Source: Oscillospiraceae bacterium (lineage in GTDB: Bacteria > Bacillota > Clostridia > Oscillospirales > Acutalibacteraceae). Taken from it: a stretch of DNA of 8,211 bases. The notes under the pieces are model-generated. The model did no database searches, was not told the DNA's origin, and saw nothing but the letters and a program-made list of their open reading frames with translations. How positions within the stretch are numbered: position 1 is the first letter of the stretch; the number at the start of each line of letters is the position of its first letter. Shown in pieces: positions 1 to 5,856 of this stretch. The DNA lies in contig JAHZCM010000043.1 of assembly GCA_019422905.1 (NCBI GenBank), positions 7,672 to 15,882 on the forward strand. Reading direction: 5' to 3'. Made by a program: the position numbers and the translations under genes.

Positions 1-384
1 GAAACCGTGCTCGTCCTCTCCGCAAAGCTCGGTGAGGAGGGCAGCGCAGAACTGGTTGAGAAGTTCAAGGCACTGATTGCAAGACACGGTACTGTCGAAG
101 GTGTTGACGATTGGGGTAAGAGAAGACTCGCGTATCCGATCAACAAGGAAACCGAGGGCTATTACACGCTCATCAACTTCGAGAGCACGCCGGACTTCAC
201 GGCTGAGCTGGACAGACGCTACAAGATCACAGACGGCGTCATCCGTTCCATCATCATCAAGAAGGATCCCCGTTTTGCAAATGCTGCTGCAAAGCCGCGC
301 AAAGCCACTGAGCCGAAGCCGATCGACGTCGAGGCCGTGGCAGCCGAAGCTGTTGAGGCCAAAGAAGAGTCCGCTGCAGAATAA
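1..384 (+). CDS. rpsF: 30S ribosomal protein S6 (5' end cut by window)
   Basis: Structural protein of the small ribosomal subunit; it binds 16S rRNA together with S18. The reading frame is open from base 1, so the first few codons lie outside the window; 127 residues are visible. The start of the visible part (ETVLVLSAKLGEE), the WGKRRLAYPI segment and the YYTLINFES strand are classic S6 landmarks, followed by the DRRYKITDGVIRSIIIKKD helix and strand. After about visible residue 95 there is a low-complexity tail rich in Ala, Glu and Lys; acidic or charged S6 tails are known in other bacteria. A GTG at base 7 is an internal Val codon, not the start. ssb follows after 30 bases and then rpsR, the standard bacterial rpsF-ssb-rpsR operon. 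Identification is very secure; only the N-terminus is unknown. Confidence 0.96.
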   Translation, partial: ETVLVLSAKLGEEGSAELVEKFKALIARHGTVEGVDDWGKRRLAYPINKETEGYYTLINFESTPDFTAELDRRYKITDGVIRSIIIKKDPRFANAAAKPRKATEPKPIDVEAVAAEAVEAKEESAAE

Positions 385-414
385 GTTTTTTGAAACGAAA
401 GAGAGTTGTTACCT

Positions 415-933
415 ATGTTGAATGTCGCAGTTGTTATGGGCAGACTGGTTGCCGATCCTGAGCTTCGTCACACGCCGAGCGACGTCGCCGTTACGAGCTT
501 TACGCTTGCGGTTGACCGCTCCTATGTAAAGTCCGGCGCTGAACGCCAGACGGATTTCATCGATATCGTCGCATGGCGCGGCACGGCGGATTTCGTATGC
601 AAATACTTCCGCAAGGGCCAGATGATGGCGGTTCACGGCTCCATCCAGACACGCACATACACCGACAAGGACGGAAACAAGCGTAAAGCTTTTGAGATTG
701 TTGCGGACGACGTCAATTTTGCGGATTCCAAACGCAATACGGACGGCGGCTCGAGCTACAATAACAACAGCTACGGCAACTCCTCCTACAACAGCAATAA
801 CAGTTACGGCGGTAACAGCACAGCCGGAAACGAAATGCAGCGACCGGCTTACAGCGAGCCCGCTCCCACCTATTCGAGTGGGAACAGCGGAGATTTTGAG
901 GAGATCATCGGGGACGACGACCTGCCGTTCTGA
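415..933 (+). CDS. ssb: Single-stranded DNA-binding protein
   Basis: Coats single-stranded DNA during replication, recombination and repair, and recruits partner proteins through its C-terminal tip. The product is 172 residues. Residues 1-105 form the OB fold, with NVAVVMGRLVADPELRHT, FTLAVDR, DFIDIVAWRG (aromatic W54) and the strand VAVHGSIQ-like MMAVHGSIQTRTY. Residues 106-158 are a flexible linker dominated by Ser, Asn, Gly and Tyr with repeated NNSYG-like units. The last six residues, DDDLPF, are the conserved acidic tip that binds SSB-interacting proteins. I chose the ATG at 415 (MLNVAVVMG) because it matches the family N-terminus. A purine-rich GAGAG at 401-405 precedes it by 9 bases; the TTG at 406 would add three non-family residues. 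It sits between rpsF and rpsR, probably in one transcript. Confidence 0.97.
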   Translation: MLNVAVVMGRLVADPELRHTPSDVAVTSFTLAVDRSYVKSGAERQTDFIDIVAWRGTADFVCKYFRKGQMMAVHGSIQTRTYTDKDGNKRKAFEIVADDVNFADSKRNTDGGSSYNNNSYGNSSYNSNNSYGGNSTAGNEMQRPAYSEPAPTYSSGNSGDFEEIIGDDDLPF

Positions 934-973
934 TGAATCCGCAACCATGATTTAAGATAAGGAGGCTTTCGCA

Positions 974-1225
974 ATGGCAGACAGACCGGAGAGAGATAAT
1001 CGCCGCGGTGGACGCAAGAGCCGCAGAAAAGTTTGCAGCTTCTGTGTGGACAAGGCGGAATATATCGATTACAAGGATGTTGCCAAGCTTCGCCGTTTTA
1101 TTTCTGAAAGAGGAAAGATCCTGCCCAGAAGAGTTACGGGAACTTGTGCACATCATCAGCGTGGCCTGACGGTCGCTATCAAGCGTGCTCGTCACCTCGC
1201 GCTCCTGCCCTTCAGCAGCGACTGA
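974..1225 (+). CDS. rpsR: 30S ribosomal protein S18, zinc-motif (C+) type
   Basis: Small-subunit ribosomal protein that pairs with S6 on the platform of the 30S subunit. The 83-residue product has a basic N-terminus (RRGGRKSRRK), the core DYKDVAKLRRFISERGKI, and the signature LPRRVTGT with IKRARHLALLPF near the end. Unlike the Bacillus subtilis main copy, it keeps C21-x-x-C24 and C58-x-x-H61 (CSFC and CAHH), the ligand set of the zinc-binding C+ form known for several ribosomal proteins. The start ATG is preceded by a perfect AAGGAGG at 959-965 with 8 bases between. It is the last gene of the rpsF-ssb-rpsR operon, lying 40 bases after ssb, and is followed by an intrinsic terminator. Confidence 0.97.
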   Translation: MADRPERDNRRGGRKSRRKVCSFCVDKAEYIDYKDVAKLRRFISERGKILPRRVTGTCAHHQRGLTVAIKRARHLALLPFSSD

Positions 1226-1248
1226 TCGAGCAGTTCAATACGTCTACG

Positions 1249-1288
1249 AGGGAGATTTTTCGGTTTTGAAAAGTCTCCCTTTTCTTTT
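1249..1288 (+). terminator. Intrinsic terminator of the rpsF-ssb-rpsR operon
   Basis: AGGGAGA (1249-1255) pairs exactly with TCTCCCT (1274-1280), and the stem continues through T/A pairs and one G-T pair to C1261-G1268. This gives about 13 base pairs around a 6-base loop, followed by TTTTCTTTT (1280-1288). Position, stem and U-tract all fit a Rho-independent terminator 23 bases after the rpsR stop. The next gene would therefore need its own promoter or read-through; I see no convincing promoter in the short gap. Confidence 0.9.
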
Positions 1289-1319
1289 CAGCAGGCATTT
1301 TGCCGAAAGGAGTTTTCCC

Positions 1320-2086
1320 ATGCTTTTATTTGACATGCACACCCACTGCTTCCCGGACGCCCTTGCGCCCAAAGCGCTGCCGCGGCTTGCGGAAATCAGC
1401 CGAAGCCCCTACTTTGGCGACGGCACTTACGGCGACCTGTGCCGGAAAGCAACCGACGCGGGCTGCGCCGGATTTATGATCCTGCATATCGCGACAAAGC
1501 CCTCGCAGATGGCCTCCGTGAATAACTTCGCGGCAGCTTGCCAGAAAGGCAGCGTTTATTGCTTCGGCAGCGCATCCGGGCGCTGGGTCTGCGCGGTGTA
1601 AAATTCCACCCGGATTATCAGGAATTTTTCGTCAACGACCCGCAGGTTTTCCCGGTCTATGAGGCTGCAGCCGCGCTGGGGCTGCCTGTCGCTTTCCACG
1701 CCGGGCGCGACCCCTATTCGCCGGACCTTGTACACTGTACGCCGAAAATGCTCGCGGAGGTCGCCGGCCGCTTCCCCACCCTGAAAATCATCGGCGCGCA
1801 CATGGGCGGTATGGAGATGGACGGGGATGTGGAAAAATATGTGATCGGCAAGCCGAACATTTACCTGGACACCGCTTTCGCGACGCGCTCCCTGACGCCT
1901 GCCCGCTGCGGCGAGCTGATCCGCCGGCACGGCGTGGATAAGGTTTTTTTCGCGACTGATTTTCCGTGGAGCACCGTAGAAACGGAGCGCGCCCTTTTGG
2001 AGCAGGCCGGCCTCACCCAAAAGGAGCTTGAAGCGATCTGCCACGGCAACGCCGAGCGCTTCTTCGGTATCTCGCTTTCAGAATAG
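1320..2086 (+). pseudogene. Amidohydrolase (PF04909-like, metal-dependent), broken by internal deletion and frameshift
   Basis: The family consists of TIM-barrel metal-dependent hydrolases or decarboxylases; the substrate here cannot be told. Translation would start at ATG 1320 after AAAGGAG (1306-1312). Frame one carries the metal motif DMHTH (H7, H9), the segment IATKPSQM and ends its homology at YCFGS (about 1571), then reads ten junk residues to TAA at 1599. The second frame resumes at once with RIRALGLRGVKFHPDYQ from about 1571 and runs to TAG at 2086, with HAGRDP (His at 1697), AHMGG (His at 1799) and ATDFPW (Asp at 1958). Relatives, as I know them, have roughly 13 residues, usually beginning with a Val/Ile-His-Pro motif, between these two points. 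About 37-40 bases (3n+1) thus appear missing. An internal ATG at 1538 could only give a C-terminal fragment without the HxH motif. The gene's 3' end overlaps the convergent SprT-like gene by 9 bases. Confidence 0.85.
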
Positions 2087-2557
2087 ACGGATGAGCTTTC
2101 CGCCGCATTTGCAGCGATACCGCCCCGGATGCTGTACGAGCTTACTCTTTTTTTGCCGTGGGAACACCGCGCCGCAGACAGTGCATTGCAGCATATAGCG
2201 CGTCGGGGCGGGCTTCTGTTCCGGCAGAAGTCCGTAGCTTGCCGTGCGCTCGATCGGATATCCATACCGCTCCCGCATGCGCGCCGCATACAGTTTCCAG
2301 CGTGCGCCGTGATTCATGCAGCCCGGACAGGTGTGCAGCACCTCATGGGCCAGAACCGTATAGACGAAAGAGCTGTCCGCATCCTCCAGATAGGCGGACA
2401 GCTCTATTGTATATCTGCCCGCCTTGCACAAGCAGCGCCCATATCGCTTTTTCGCCCGCGTGTTGAGCTGCACACGCGGGTCAATTTGTTCTGCCACCGG
2501 AATTCCGGCCTCCCGTGCCTGTAGAAGAACGGTTTGCAGCATCCCGTCAAAATCCAT
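2078..2557 (-). CDS. SprT-like zinc metalloprotein
   Basis: Predicted intracellular zinc-dependent protease-like protein of 159 residues; no signal peptide or membrane segment. The SprT-like core carries H71-E-V-L-H75 (HEVLH, zinc ligands plus catalytic Glu) and the downstream third ligand region NHGARW (H83, W87). A C-terminal zinc ribbon follows, with C125-T-V-C128 and C149-K-C151 then GGKL. This domain order, HExxH core plus small zinc ribbon, is that of SprT-like proteins related to Spartan, though short bacterial versions are mostly uncharacterised. I chose the ATG at 2557 because the minus strand shows AGGAAAGGA (2575-2567) with 9 bases to it; an upstream ATG at 2614 would add 19 unlikely residues and would itself overlap the promoter. 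The gene converges on the broken amidohydrolase and is divergent from the GH18 gene. The protein substrate is unknown. Confidence 0.85.
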   Translation of the reverse strand: MDFDGMLQTVLLQAREAGIPVAEQIDPRVQLNTRAKKRYGRCLCKAGRYTIELSAYLEDADSSFVYTVLAHEVLHTCPGCMNHGARWKLYAARMRERYGYPIERTASYGLLPEQKPAPTRYMLQCTVCGAVFPRQKKSKLVQHPGRYRCKCGGKLIRLF

Positions 2558-2586
2558 ATTGTCATTTCCTTTCCTGATCCCTACAA

Positions 2587-2615
2587 AGTATAGCACAAAA
2601 ATGGCCGGCTGCAAA
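2587..2615 (-). promoter_or_regulatory. Sigma-A-type promoter for the SprT-like gene
   Basis: On the minus strand, TTTGCA (2615-2610) lies 17 bases before TATACT (2592-2587). The -10 is five of six to consensus, and the -35 is weaker. It is 30 bases upstream of the ATG at 2557, giving a short leader that contains the ribosome binding site. Transcription of this gene and of the divergent GH18 gene would start from opposite sides of a shared control region. Confidence 0.6.
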
Positions 2616-2625
2616 CTGCGGTTTG
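2612..2625. promoter_or_regulatory. Small palindrome between the divergent promoters, possible operator
   Basis: CAAAC (2612-2616) and GTTTG (2621-2625) form a perfect inverted repeat with a TGCG spacer. It touches the -35 hexamers of both divergent promoters (2615-2610 minus and 2623-2628 plus). A repressor bound here could switch both genes, but the arms are only 5 bases, so chance occurrence is quite possible. Confidence 0.3.
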
Positions 2626-2651
2626 ACTTTCCAGAAAACTTTGGGTATAAT
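2623..2651 (+). promoter_or_regulatory. Strong sigma-A-type promoter for the GH18 gene
   Basis: TTGACT (2623-2628) and a perfect TATAAT (2646-2651) are separated by exactly 17 bases. This is one of the best consensus promoters in the window. Expected transcription start is near 2658, which leaves an untranslated leader of about 180 bases before the GTG at 2840. The leader contains a short CCGGC/GCCGG hairpin (near 2702-2722), but I do not recognise a riboswitch in it. Confidence 0.8.
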
Positions 2652-2839
2652 AATTGTACGAAATTCCCTTGCCTGCGGCGTCATACGGACTGCATTTCCA
2701 TCCGGCCGATTCCCATAAGCCGGCAAAGCAGAAGATAAATTGGGCCGTTTACAGGCTCGAAACGCGCGGCGCACGATTTTGCCGCACATATACGCGCATA
2801 TAAGAGAAGCTTGAGAGCAAACAGAAAGGAACGCTGCTT

Positions 2840-3847
2840 GTGAAACACTATGCAATCGGCTACGTTACGAACGCTGCCCTCCCCGGCGTTACGCGGGAGG
2901 ATGTGCTGAAGCTCACGCATGTGAATCTCGCCTTCGGCCTCATCCAGGACGGGCTGCTCGATATGAGCAGGCTCACCAATATCGACTGTATTCGTCGGTT
3001 CCGAAGCTGGAATCCGGCGCTGCGCATTGTGCTGTCCGTTGGCGGCTGGGGCGCCGGCGGCTTCTCCACGATGGCGATGACCGAAAACGGCCGTCGTACC
3101 TTTGCGGCTTCCTGCCTCGCAGCGGTTGAGCAGTACGGCTTAGACGGCATCGACATCGACTGGGAGTATCCGTGCAGCGATCAGGCCGGTATTGACGCCG
3201 ACCCGCGGGATAAGGAAAACTACACGGCGCTTTTGCAGGCGCTGCGCGATGCACTCGGACAAAACCGCATCGTCTCCGTCGCTGTCGGCGCGGGCGATTA
3301 CTTCGTGCGGGATACGGAAATGGAAAAGGTCGCGCAGATCGTCGATTACGTCCAGCTCATGACCTACGACATGCGCAACGGCGGGACAACACAGGCGGGT
3401 CACCATGCGGCGCTCGGCTCTTCAAAAGGAGACGACGCCACCACCAGCACGCGCTATATTGTCGATTTGTTCCACAAATCGGGCGTGCCGCTCAAAAAGC
3501 TCATTGTCGGCGCTGCGTTTTATGCGCGGCATTTCACCGGCGTGCCCGATATCAACAACGGCCTCCTGCAGCCGGCCGGCAGCGTCGGCGAATACGGCCC
3601 GGATTTCGGCGACCTGACTGAGGCGTATCGCCGCGAAAACGGCTTTACGGAGTATTGGGATGAAGACGCGGAGGCCGCCTACCTTTGGAACGGCAGCACC
3701 TTTGTCAGCTTTGAATCACCCGAGGCAATCCGCCGCAAATGCGAGTATGTCAAGCAAAAGGGCCTTTTGGGCATCATGTACTGGGAGCACGGCGCGGACT
3801 CCACGCGCGAGCTTCTCGATGTGATTGCCAAAACCCTGCAGATATAA
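2840..3847 (+). CDS. Glycoside hydrolase family 18 (chitinase-fold) protein, cytosolic
   Basis: Predicted retaining glycosidase acting on N-acetylglucosamine-containing chains, such as chitin oligomers or peptidoglycan/glycan fragments. The 335-residue product spans a single GH18 TIM barrel: VLSVGGWGAGG (residues 64-74) is the SxGG strand, D102-G-I-D105-I-D107-W-E109-Y is the DxxDxDxE catalytic motif with E109 as acid, MTYD (174-177) supplies the conserved Tyr, and the barrel closes at GIMYWE with W315. There is no signal peptide, no binding module and no anchoring signal, so the protein should stay in the cytoplasm, unlike secreted chitinases. The start is GTG at 2840 with AGAAAGGA (2823-2830) 9 bases upstream; MKHYAIGYVTN is the typical first strand. 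It has its own promoter and is apparently monocistronic. Family assignment is secure, substrate is not. Confidence 0.93.
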   Translation: MKHYAIGYVTNAALPGVTREDVLKLTHVNLAFGLIQDGLLDMSRLTNIDCIRRFRSWNPALRIVLSVGGWGAGGFSTMAMTENGRRTFAASCLAAVEQYGLDGIDIDWEYPCSDQAGIDADPRDKENYTALLQALRDALGQNRIVSVAVGAGDYFVRDTEMEKVAQIVDYVQLMTYDMRNGGTTQAGHHAALGSSKGDDATTSTRYIVDLFHKSGVPLKKLIVGAAFYARHFTGVPDINNGLLQPAGSVGEYGPDFGDLTEAYRRENGFTEYWDEDAEAAYLWNGSTFVSFESPEAIRRKCEYVKQKGLLGIMYWEHGADSTRELLDVIAKTLQI

Positions 3848-4158
3848 GTCAAAGCTACTGGTAAACCAGTGGCTTTCTCAGTCTCCAGAGAGAGGCGGTA
3901 CCTGCTGCCCCCTCCCTGGGTTACTGAAAAATATCATCGCATCGCTCGCTTTGCAACTGATAAACCAGTCCATATATTCAGCAATTTTAAGATTTCAAAA
4001 AATTCTTCGGTTTTCACGTATTTCCTCTTGGAAGATTGTGTCCTCAGGAAAACAGAGCTGTTTTTTGTTTTCTGCTATTTTCCATCCATTATTTTTCAAG
4101 AGCTTTTCTCCCCGGTAGAAGCAAGAGCTTTGTCATGCTATAAGCGACACAAAATAAA
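3848..4158. other. AT-rich, structured gene-free island; possible repeat or mobile-element remnant
   Basis: No credible gene is visible in these roughly 310 bases; open frames on both strands show no family motifs. By hand count 3961-4140 is about 36% G+C, while a segment of the adjacent GH18 gene (3541-3600) is 70%. The left end holds two hairpins: 3851-3876, and a minus-strand stem in which CCAGGGAGGGG (3939-3929, read on the minus strand) pairs with CCTCTCTCTGG further on. Inside are a weak hairpin with AAAACAG (4049-4055), CTGTTTT (4058-4064) and a T6 run, and a 10-base direct repeat CAAGAGCTTT (4097-4106 and 4122-4131). CAAAGCT near the left end (3850-3856) is inverted as AGCTTTG near the right end (4126-4132), with partial matches beyond. 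These traits suggest an inserted element, but none proves it. Confidence 0.4.
3851..3876 (+). terminator. Hairpin right after the GH18 stop, probable terminator
   Basis: AAAGCTACTGGT (3851-3862) pairs with ACCAGTGGCTTT (3865-3876), a 12-pair stem with a single G-T pair and a very tight loop. It begins 3 bases after the stop codon and ends in GCTTTC, so the U-tract is short. It may serve as terminator or as an mRNA 3'-end stabiliser, but it may equally be the edge of the odd AT-rich island that follows. The G-T pair exists only in the plus-strand transcript. Confidence 0.5.
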
Positions 4159-4194
4159 GGAAGGCGCCGCCTGAAAGCAGCGCCTTCCCTTTTT
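4159..4194. terminator. Bidirectional intrinsic terminator
   Basis: GGAAGGCGC (4159-4167) pairs perfectly with GCGCCTTCC (4180-4188), and two further pairs lie inside the loop. On the plus strand the stem is followed by CTTTTT (4189-4194); on the minus strand it is followed by TTTATTTT (4158-4151). It can therefore stop the minus-strand gene that ends at 4201, only a few bases away, and any read-through from the GH18 side. Confidence 0.88.
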
Positions 4195-4200
4195 GCCGTC

Positions 4201-4635
4201 TCACAGAAACGGACGAACCTCCGTGATCAAACGCTCTTCCAGATGGATAAGGCGCTTTGTAATGTCTTTCGCCCGCTCCTCAGCCGCTTCGTACTGGTTC
4301 AGAAAGCGGCTCAGCGACTTTACGCCCATGTTGCAGCCGTCGGTCATCAGATCCGCAATCGTTTGATCCGACGCATCCATCGCCATCTTGGCGTTGGTCT
4401 TCATCCACGACATGCTCTTTGCCATGCGGTTTGGCTCTTTGCCGTCATCGTGGTAGCGCTCCAACAGGGTCTGAATCTCATCCTTCAGCTTCTCATGTTC
4501 TTCCCGGCAATCTTCAAGCTGCTTGCGAAGCCCGCCATTTTGGACATGGGGCAGCACGTCCCCGATAGAGGCGGTCCCCATTTTGATTCCCGCGTCGCAT
4601 TCGCGCAGCAGCCGGATTGTATCCTGTTCAATCAT
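4201..4635 (-). CDS. Small four-helix, ferritin-like hypothetical protein (DUF2383-like)
   Basis: Function unknown. The 144-residue product is almost entirely helical in appearance: a first helix with LLRECDAGIKMGTASIGDV, a second with a charged CREEHEKLKDEI stretch, a third around MAKSMSWMKTNAKMAMDASD, and a fourth with GVKSLSRFLNQYEAAEER and LIHLEERLITEVRPFL. This length and pattern, with Glu/His pairs at helix 1-2, recall DUF2383/ferritin-like bundles that are common in Clostridia; I name that family from general resemblance, not from a profile match. There is no signal peptide or membrane segment. The ATG at 4635 follows AGGAG (4652-4648) at a rather long 12-base distance. The gene is monocistronic, ending at the bidirectional terminator and starting beyond the ddh terminator. 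A stress or metal-related role would be guesswork. Confidence 0.8.
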   Translation of the reverse strand: MIEQDTIRLLRECDAGIKMGTASIGDVLPHVQNGGLRKQLEDCREEHEKLKDEIQTLLERYHDDGKEPNRMAKSMSWMKTNAKMAMDASDQTIADLMTDGCNMGVKSLSRFLNQYEAAEERAKDITKRLIHLEERLITEVRPFL

Positions 4636-4670
4636 AGCGAAATATCACTCCTGTTTGTAAAGATACCTCT

Positions 4671-4699
4671 AGTATGCCCGCTTTTGCGGAAAACAGAAA
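4671..4699 (-). promoter_or_regulatory. Possible promoter of the ferritin-like gene
   Basis: Minus-strand TTTCTG (4699-4694) lies 17 bases before CATACT (4676-4671), about 36 bases upstream of the ATG. Both hexamers are imperfect, so this is offered because a promoter must lie between the ddh terminator and the start codon rather than because the match is strong. Confidence 0.3.
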
Positions 4700-4707
4700 C
4701 GCATGTG

Positions 4708-4747
4708 AAAAGTCTCCCCGACGTGCCAAAAGCGTTGGGGAGACTTT
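4708..4747 (-). terminator. Intrinsic terminator of the ddh gene
   Basis: AAAGTCTCCCC (4709-4719) is the exact reverse complement of GGGGAGACTTT (4737-4747), and the stem extends inward by four to five more pairs (including G-T pairs) to a loop around 4725-4731. Read on the minus strand it lies 25 bases after the ddh stop and ends in CTTTT, a short U-tract. It shares the 11-mer AAAAGTCTCCC with the rpsR terminator at 1269-1279. Confidence 0.8.
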
Positions 4748-4771
4748 AGCAAAAATCGATCTTAAAAAAAT

Positions 4772-5752
4772 TTACAGCAGCTTCGCGCGAAGCACCTCGC
4801 CCGTTTCCGGATGGAGGTAAGCCGGCGGGATGTCCAATACCGTCTTGCAGCCGGTCTGACCTTCCTTGTACAAGCGATACGCCGCACGCGCGAAGGCGAC
4901 GAGAACACTGGCGGTGAACTCCGGGTTCGAATCCAGCGTCAGCTTGTACTCGATCACATGCTTATTTTCGCCGTGCAGGCCCGTTGTACCCGTCCGGAAC
5001 ACCATGCCGCCGTGCGGAATACCCGCATGGTCGCGGTCCAGCTCTTCCTGACTGATAAAATGCACCGTCGTGTCGTAATCCGCAAAATAATTCGGCATGG
5101 TGACAATCGCTTTCTCGATCGCCGCCTTGTCCGCGCCCTCCTCGGCGACGACAAAGCATTCTCTCGTATGCTTTTCACGCGTCGTAAGCGACGGATTCTC
5201 GCCGCGGCGGACGCTCTCCAATGCAGCGTCGACCGGAATTGTGTACTGGCGCGCATCCTGCACGCCGGGAATGCGGCGAATTGCATCGGAATGCCCCTGG
5301 CTGACGCCCTTGCCCCAGAACGTATAATCGTGGCCCTCCGGCAAAATTGCCTGCCCGTACAGGCGGCTCAGCGAGAACATGCCCGGATCCCAGCCCACGG
5401 AAATCACGCCGATTTTACCGCTTTTTTTGCATGTCGCATCGACCGCCGCAAAGTGCTCCGGAATCTTGGCGTGCGTATCAAAGCTGTCGATCACGTTAAA
5501 ATCCTGCGCCAGCTCTGCTGTCTGCTTCGGCAGGTCGTTCGCGCTGCCGCCGCAAAGAACCATTATATCGATCTGATCCGCCATAGCTTTCGCGCTGTCC
5601 ATCGCATATACGGGGGCGCCGGTTTTTGTTTTCATTGTCTCCGGGCTGCGGCGTGTGAAAACGCCGACAAGCTCCATATCCTCAGCCGCCGCCAGCGCGC
5701 TTTCCACGCCGCGGCCGAGATTTCCATAGCCTGCAATACCGATTCGAATCAT
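4772..5752 (-). CDS. ddh: meso-diaminopimelate D-dehydrogenase
   Basis: NADPH-dependent enzyme (EC 1.4.1.16) converting L-2-amino-6-oxopimelate (tetrahydrodipicolinate) and ammonia in one step to meso-diaminopimelate, the lysine and peptidoglycan precursor. The 326-residue cytosolic protein starts with the Rossmann motif G8-Y-G10-N-L-G13, followed by TRR at 33-35, placed to bind the NADP phosphate. It has LCGGSANDLP (66-75), SFDTHAKIP (90-98), VGWDPGMFS (119-127), FWGKGVSQGHSDAIRRIPG (145-163), IPHGGMV (245-251) and LDSNPEFTAS (273-282), matching the Corynebacterium enzyme segment by segment and in length (about 320). The ATG at 5752 is chosen because it starts the Rossmann strand and has AAGGAG (5765-5760) 7 bases upstream. 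The frame is open further to 5917, but that part crosses the promoter and is not family-like. Own promoter and terminator suggest a single-gene unit. Confidence 0.96.
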   Translation of the reverse strand: MIRIGIAGYGNLGRGVESALAAAEDMELVGVFTRRSPETMKTKTGAPVYAMDSAKAMADQIDIMVLCGGSANDLPKQTAELAQDFNVIDSFDTHAKIPEHFAAVDATCKKSGKIGVISVGWDPGMFSLSRLYGQAILPEGHDYTFWGKGVSQGHSDAIRRIPGVQDARQYTIPVDAALESVRRGENPSLTTREKHTRECFVVAEEGADKAAIEKAIVTMPNYFADYDTTVHFISQEELDRDHAGIPHGGMVFRTGTTGLHGENKHVIEYKLTLDSNPEFTASVLVAFARAAYRLYKEGQTGCKTVLDIPPAYLHPETGEVLRAKLL

Positions 5753-5819
5753 TTTTCTGCTCCTTACTGAGTTTTTCGCGCAGCCACTTTTTATATGCCG
5801 CATACTGCTTTCCGCATTT

Positions 5820-5848
5820 ATTATACGCAAAATCCTGCAAATTTGCAA
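5820..5848 (-). promoter_or_regulatory. Promoter of ddh
   Basis: Minus-strand TTGCAA (5848-5843) and a perfect TATAAT (5825-5820) are spaced by 17 bases, about 68 bases before the ddh ATG. The -10 is ideal and the -35 has four of six consensus bases. The hexamers lie inside the palindrome and direct repeats described separately, which implies control by a DNA-binding protein. Confidence 0.75.
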
Positions 5849-5856
5849 TACGCAAA
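5823..5856. promoter_or_regulatory. Operator-like palindrome and 9-base direct repeats over the ddh promoter
   Basis: TGCAAATTTGCA (5836-5847) is a perfect 12-base palindrome overlapping the -35 and spacer. The 9-mer ATACGCAAA occurs on each side, at 5823-5831 (over the -10) and 5848-5856, with starts exactly 25 bases apart. More GCAAA units continue to 5873. Which regulator would bind cannot be told; none is encoded next to it. Confidence 0.5.

Noticed and set aside
409..948. Minus-strand frame of 179 codons opposite ssb
   Set aside because: It is the antisense of the ssb coding region, has a Val/Ala-rich composition with no family motif, and lacks a ribosome binding site; GC-rich coding DNA produces such frames.
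2658..2839. Long GH18 leader as a riboswitch
   Set aside because: Only a short 5-pair hairpin is visible; no conserved riboswitch core or terminator/antiterminator pair could be recognised.
3869..4174. Plus-strand frame of about 100 codons in the AT-rich island
   Set aside because: No ribosome binding site, no family resemblance, and it runs into the terminator stem; the minus-strand frames there contain stops. Treated as non-coding.
4811..5770. Plus-strand frame of 319 codons opposite ddh
   Set aside because: It mirrors the clearly identified ddh gene; its product is Arg/Ala/His-rich without recognisable domains.
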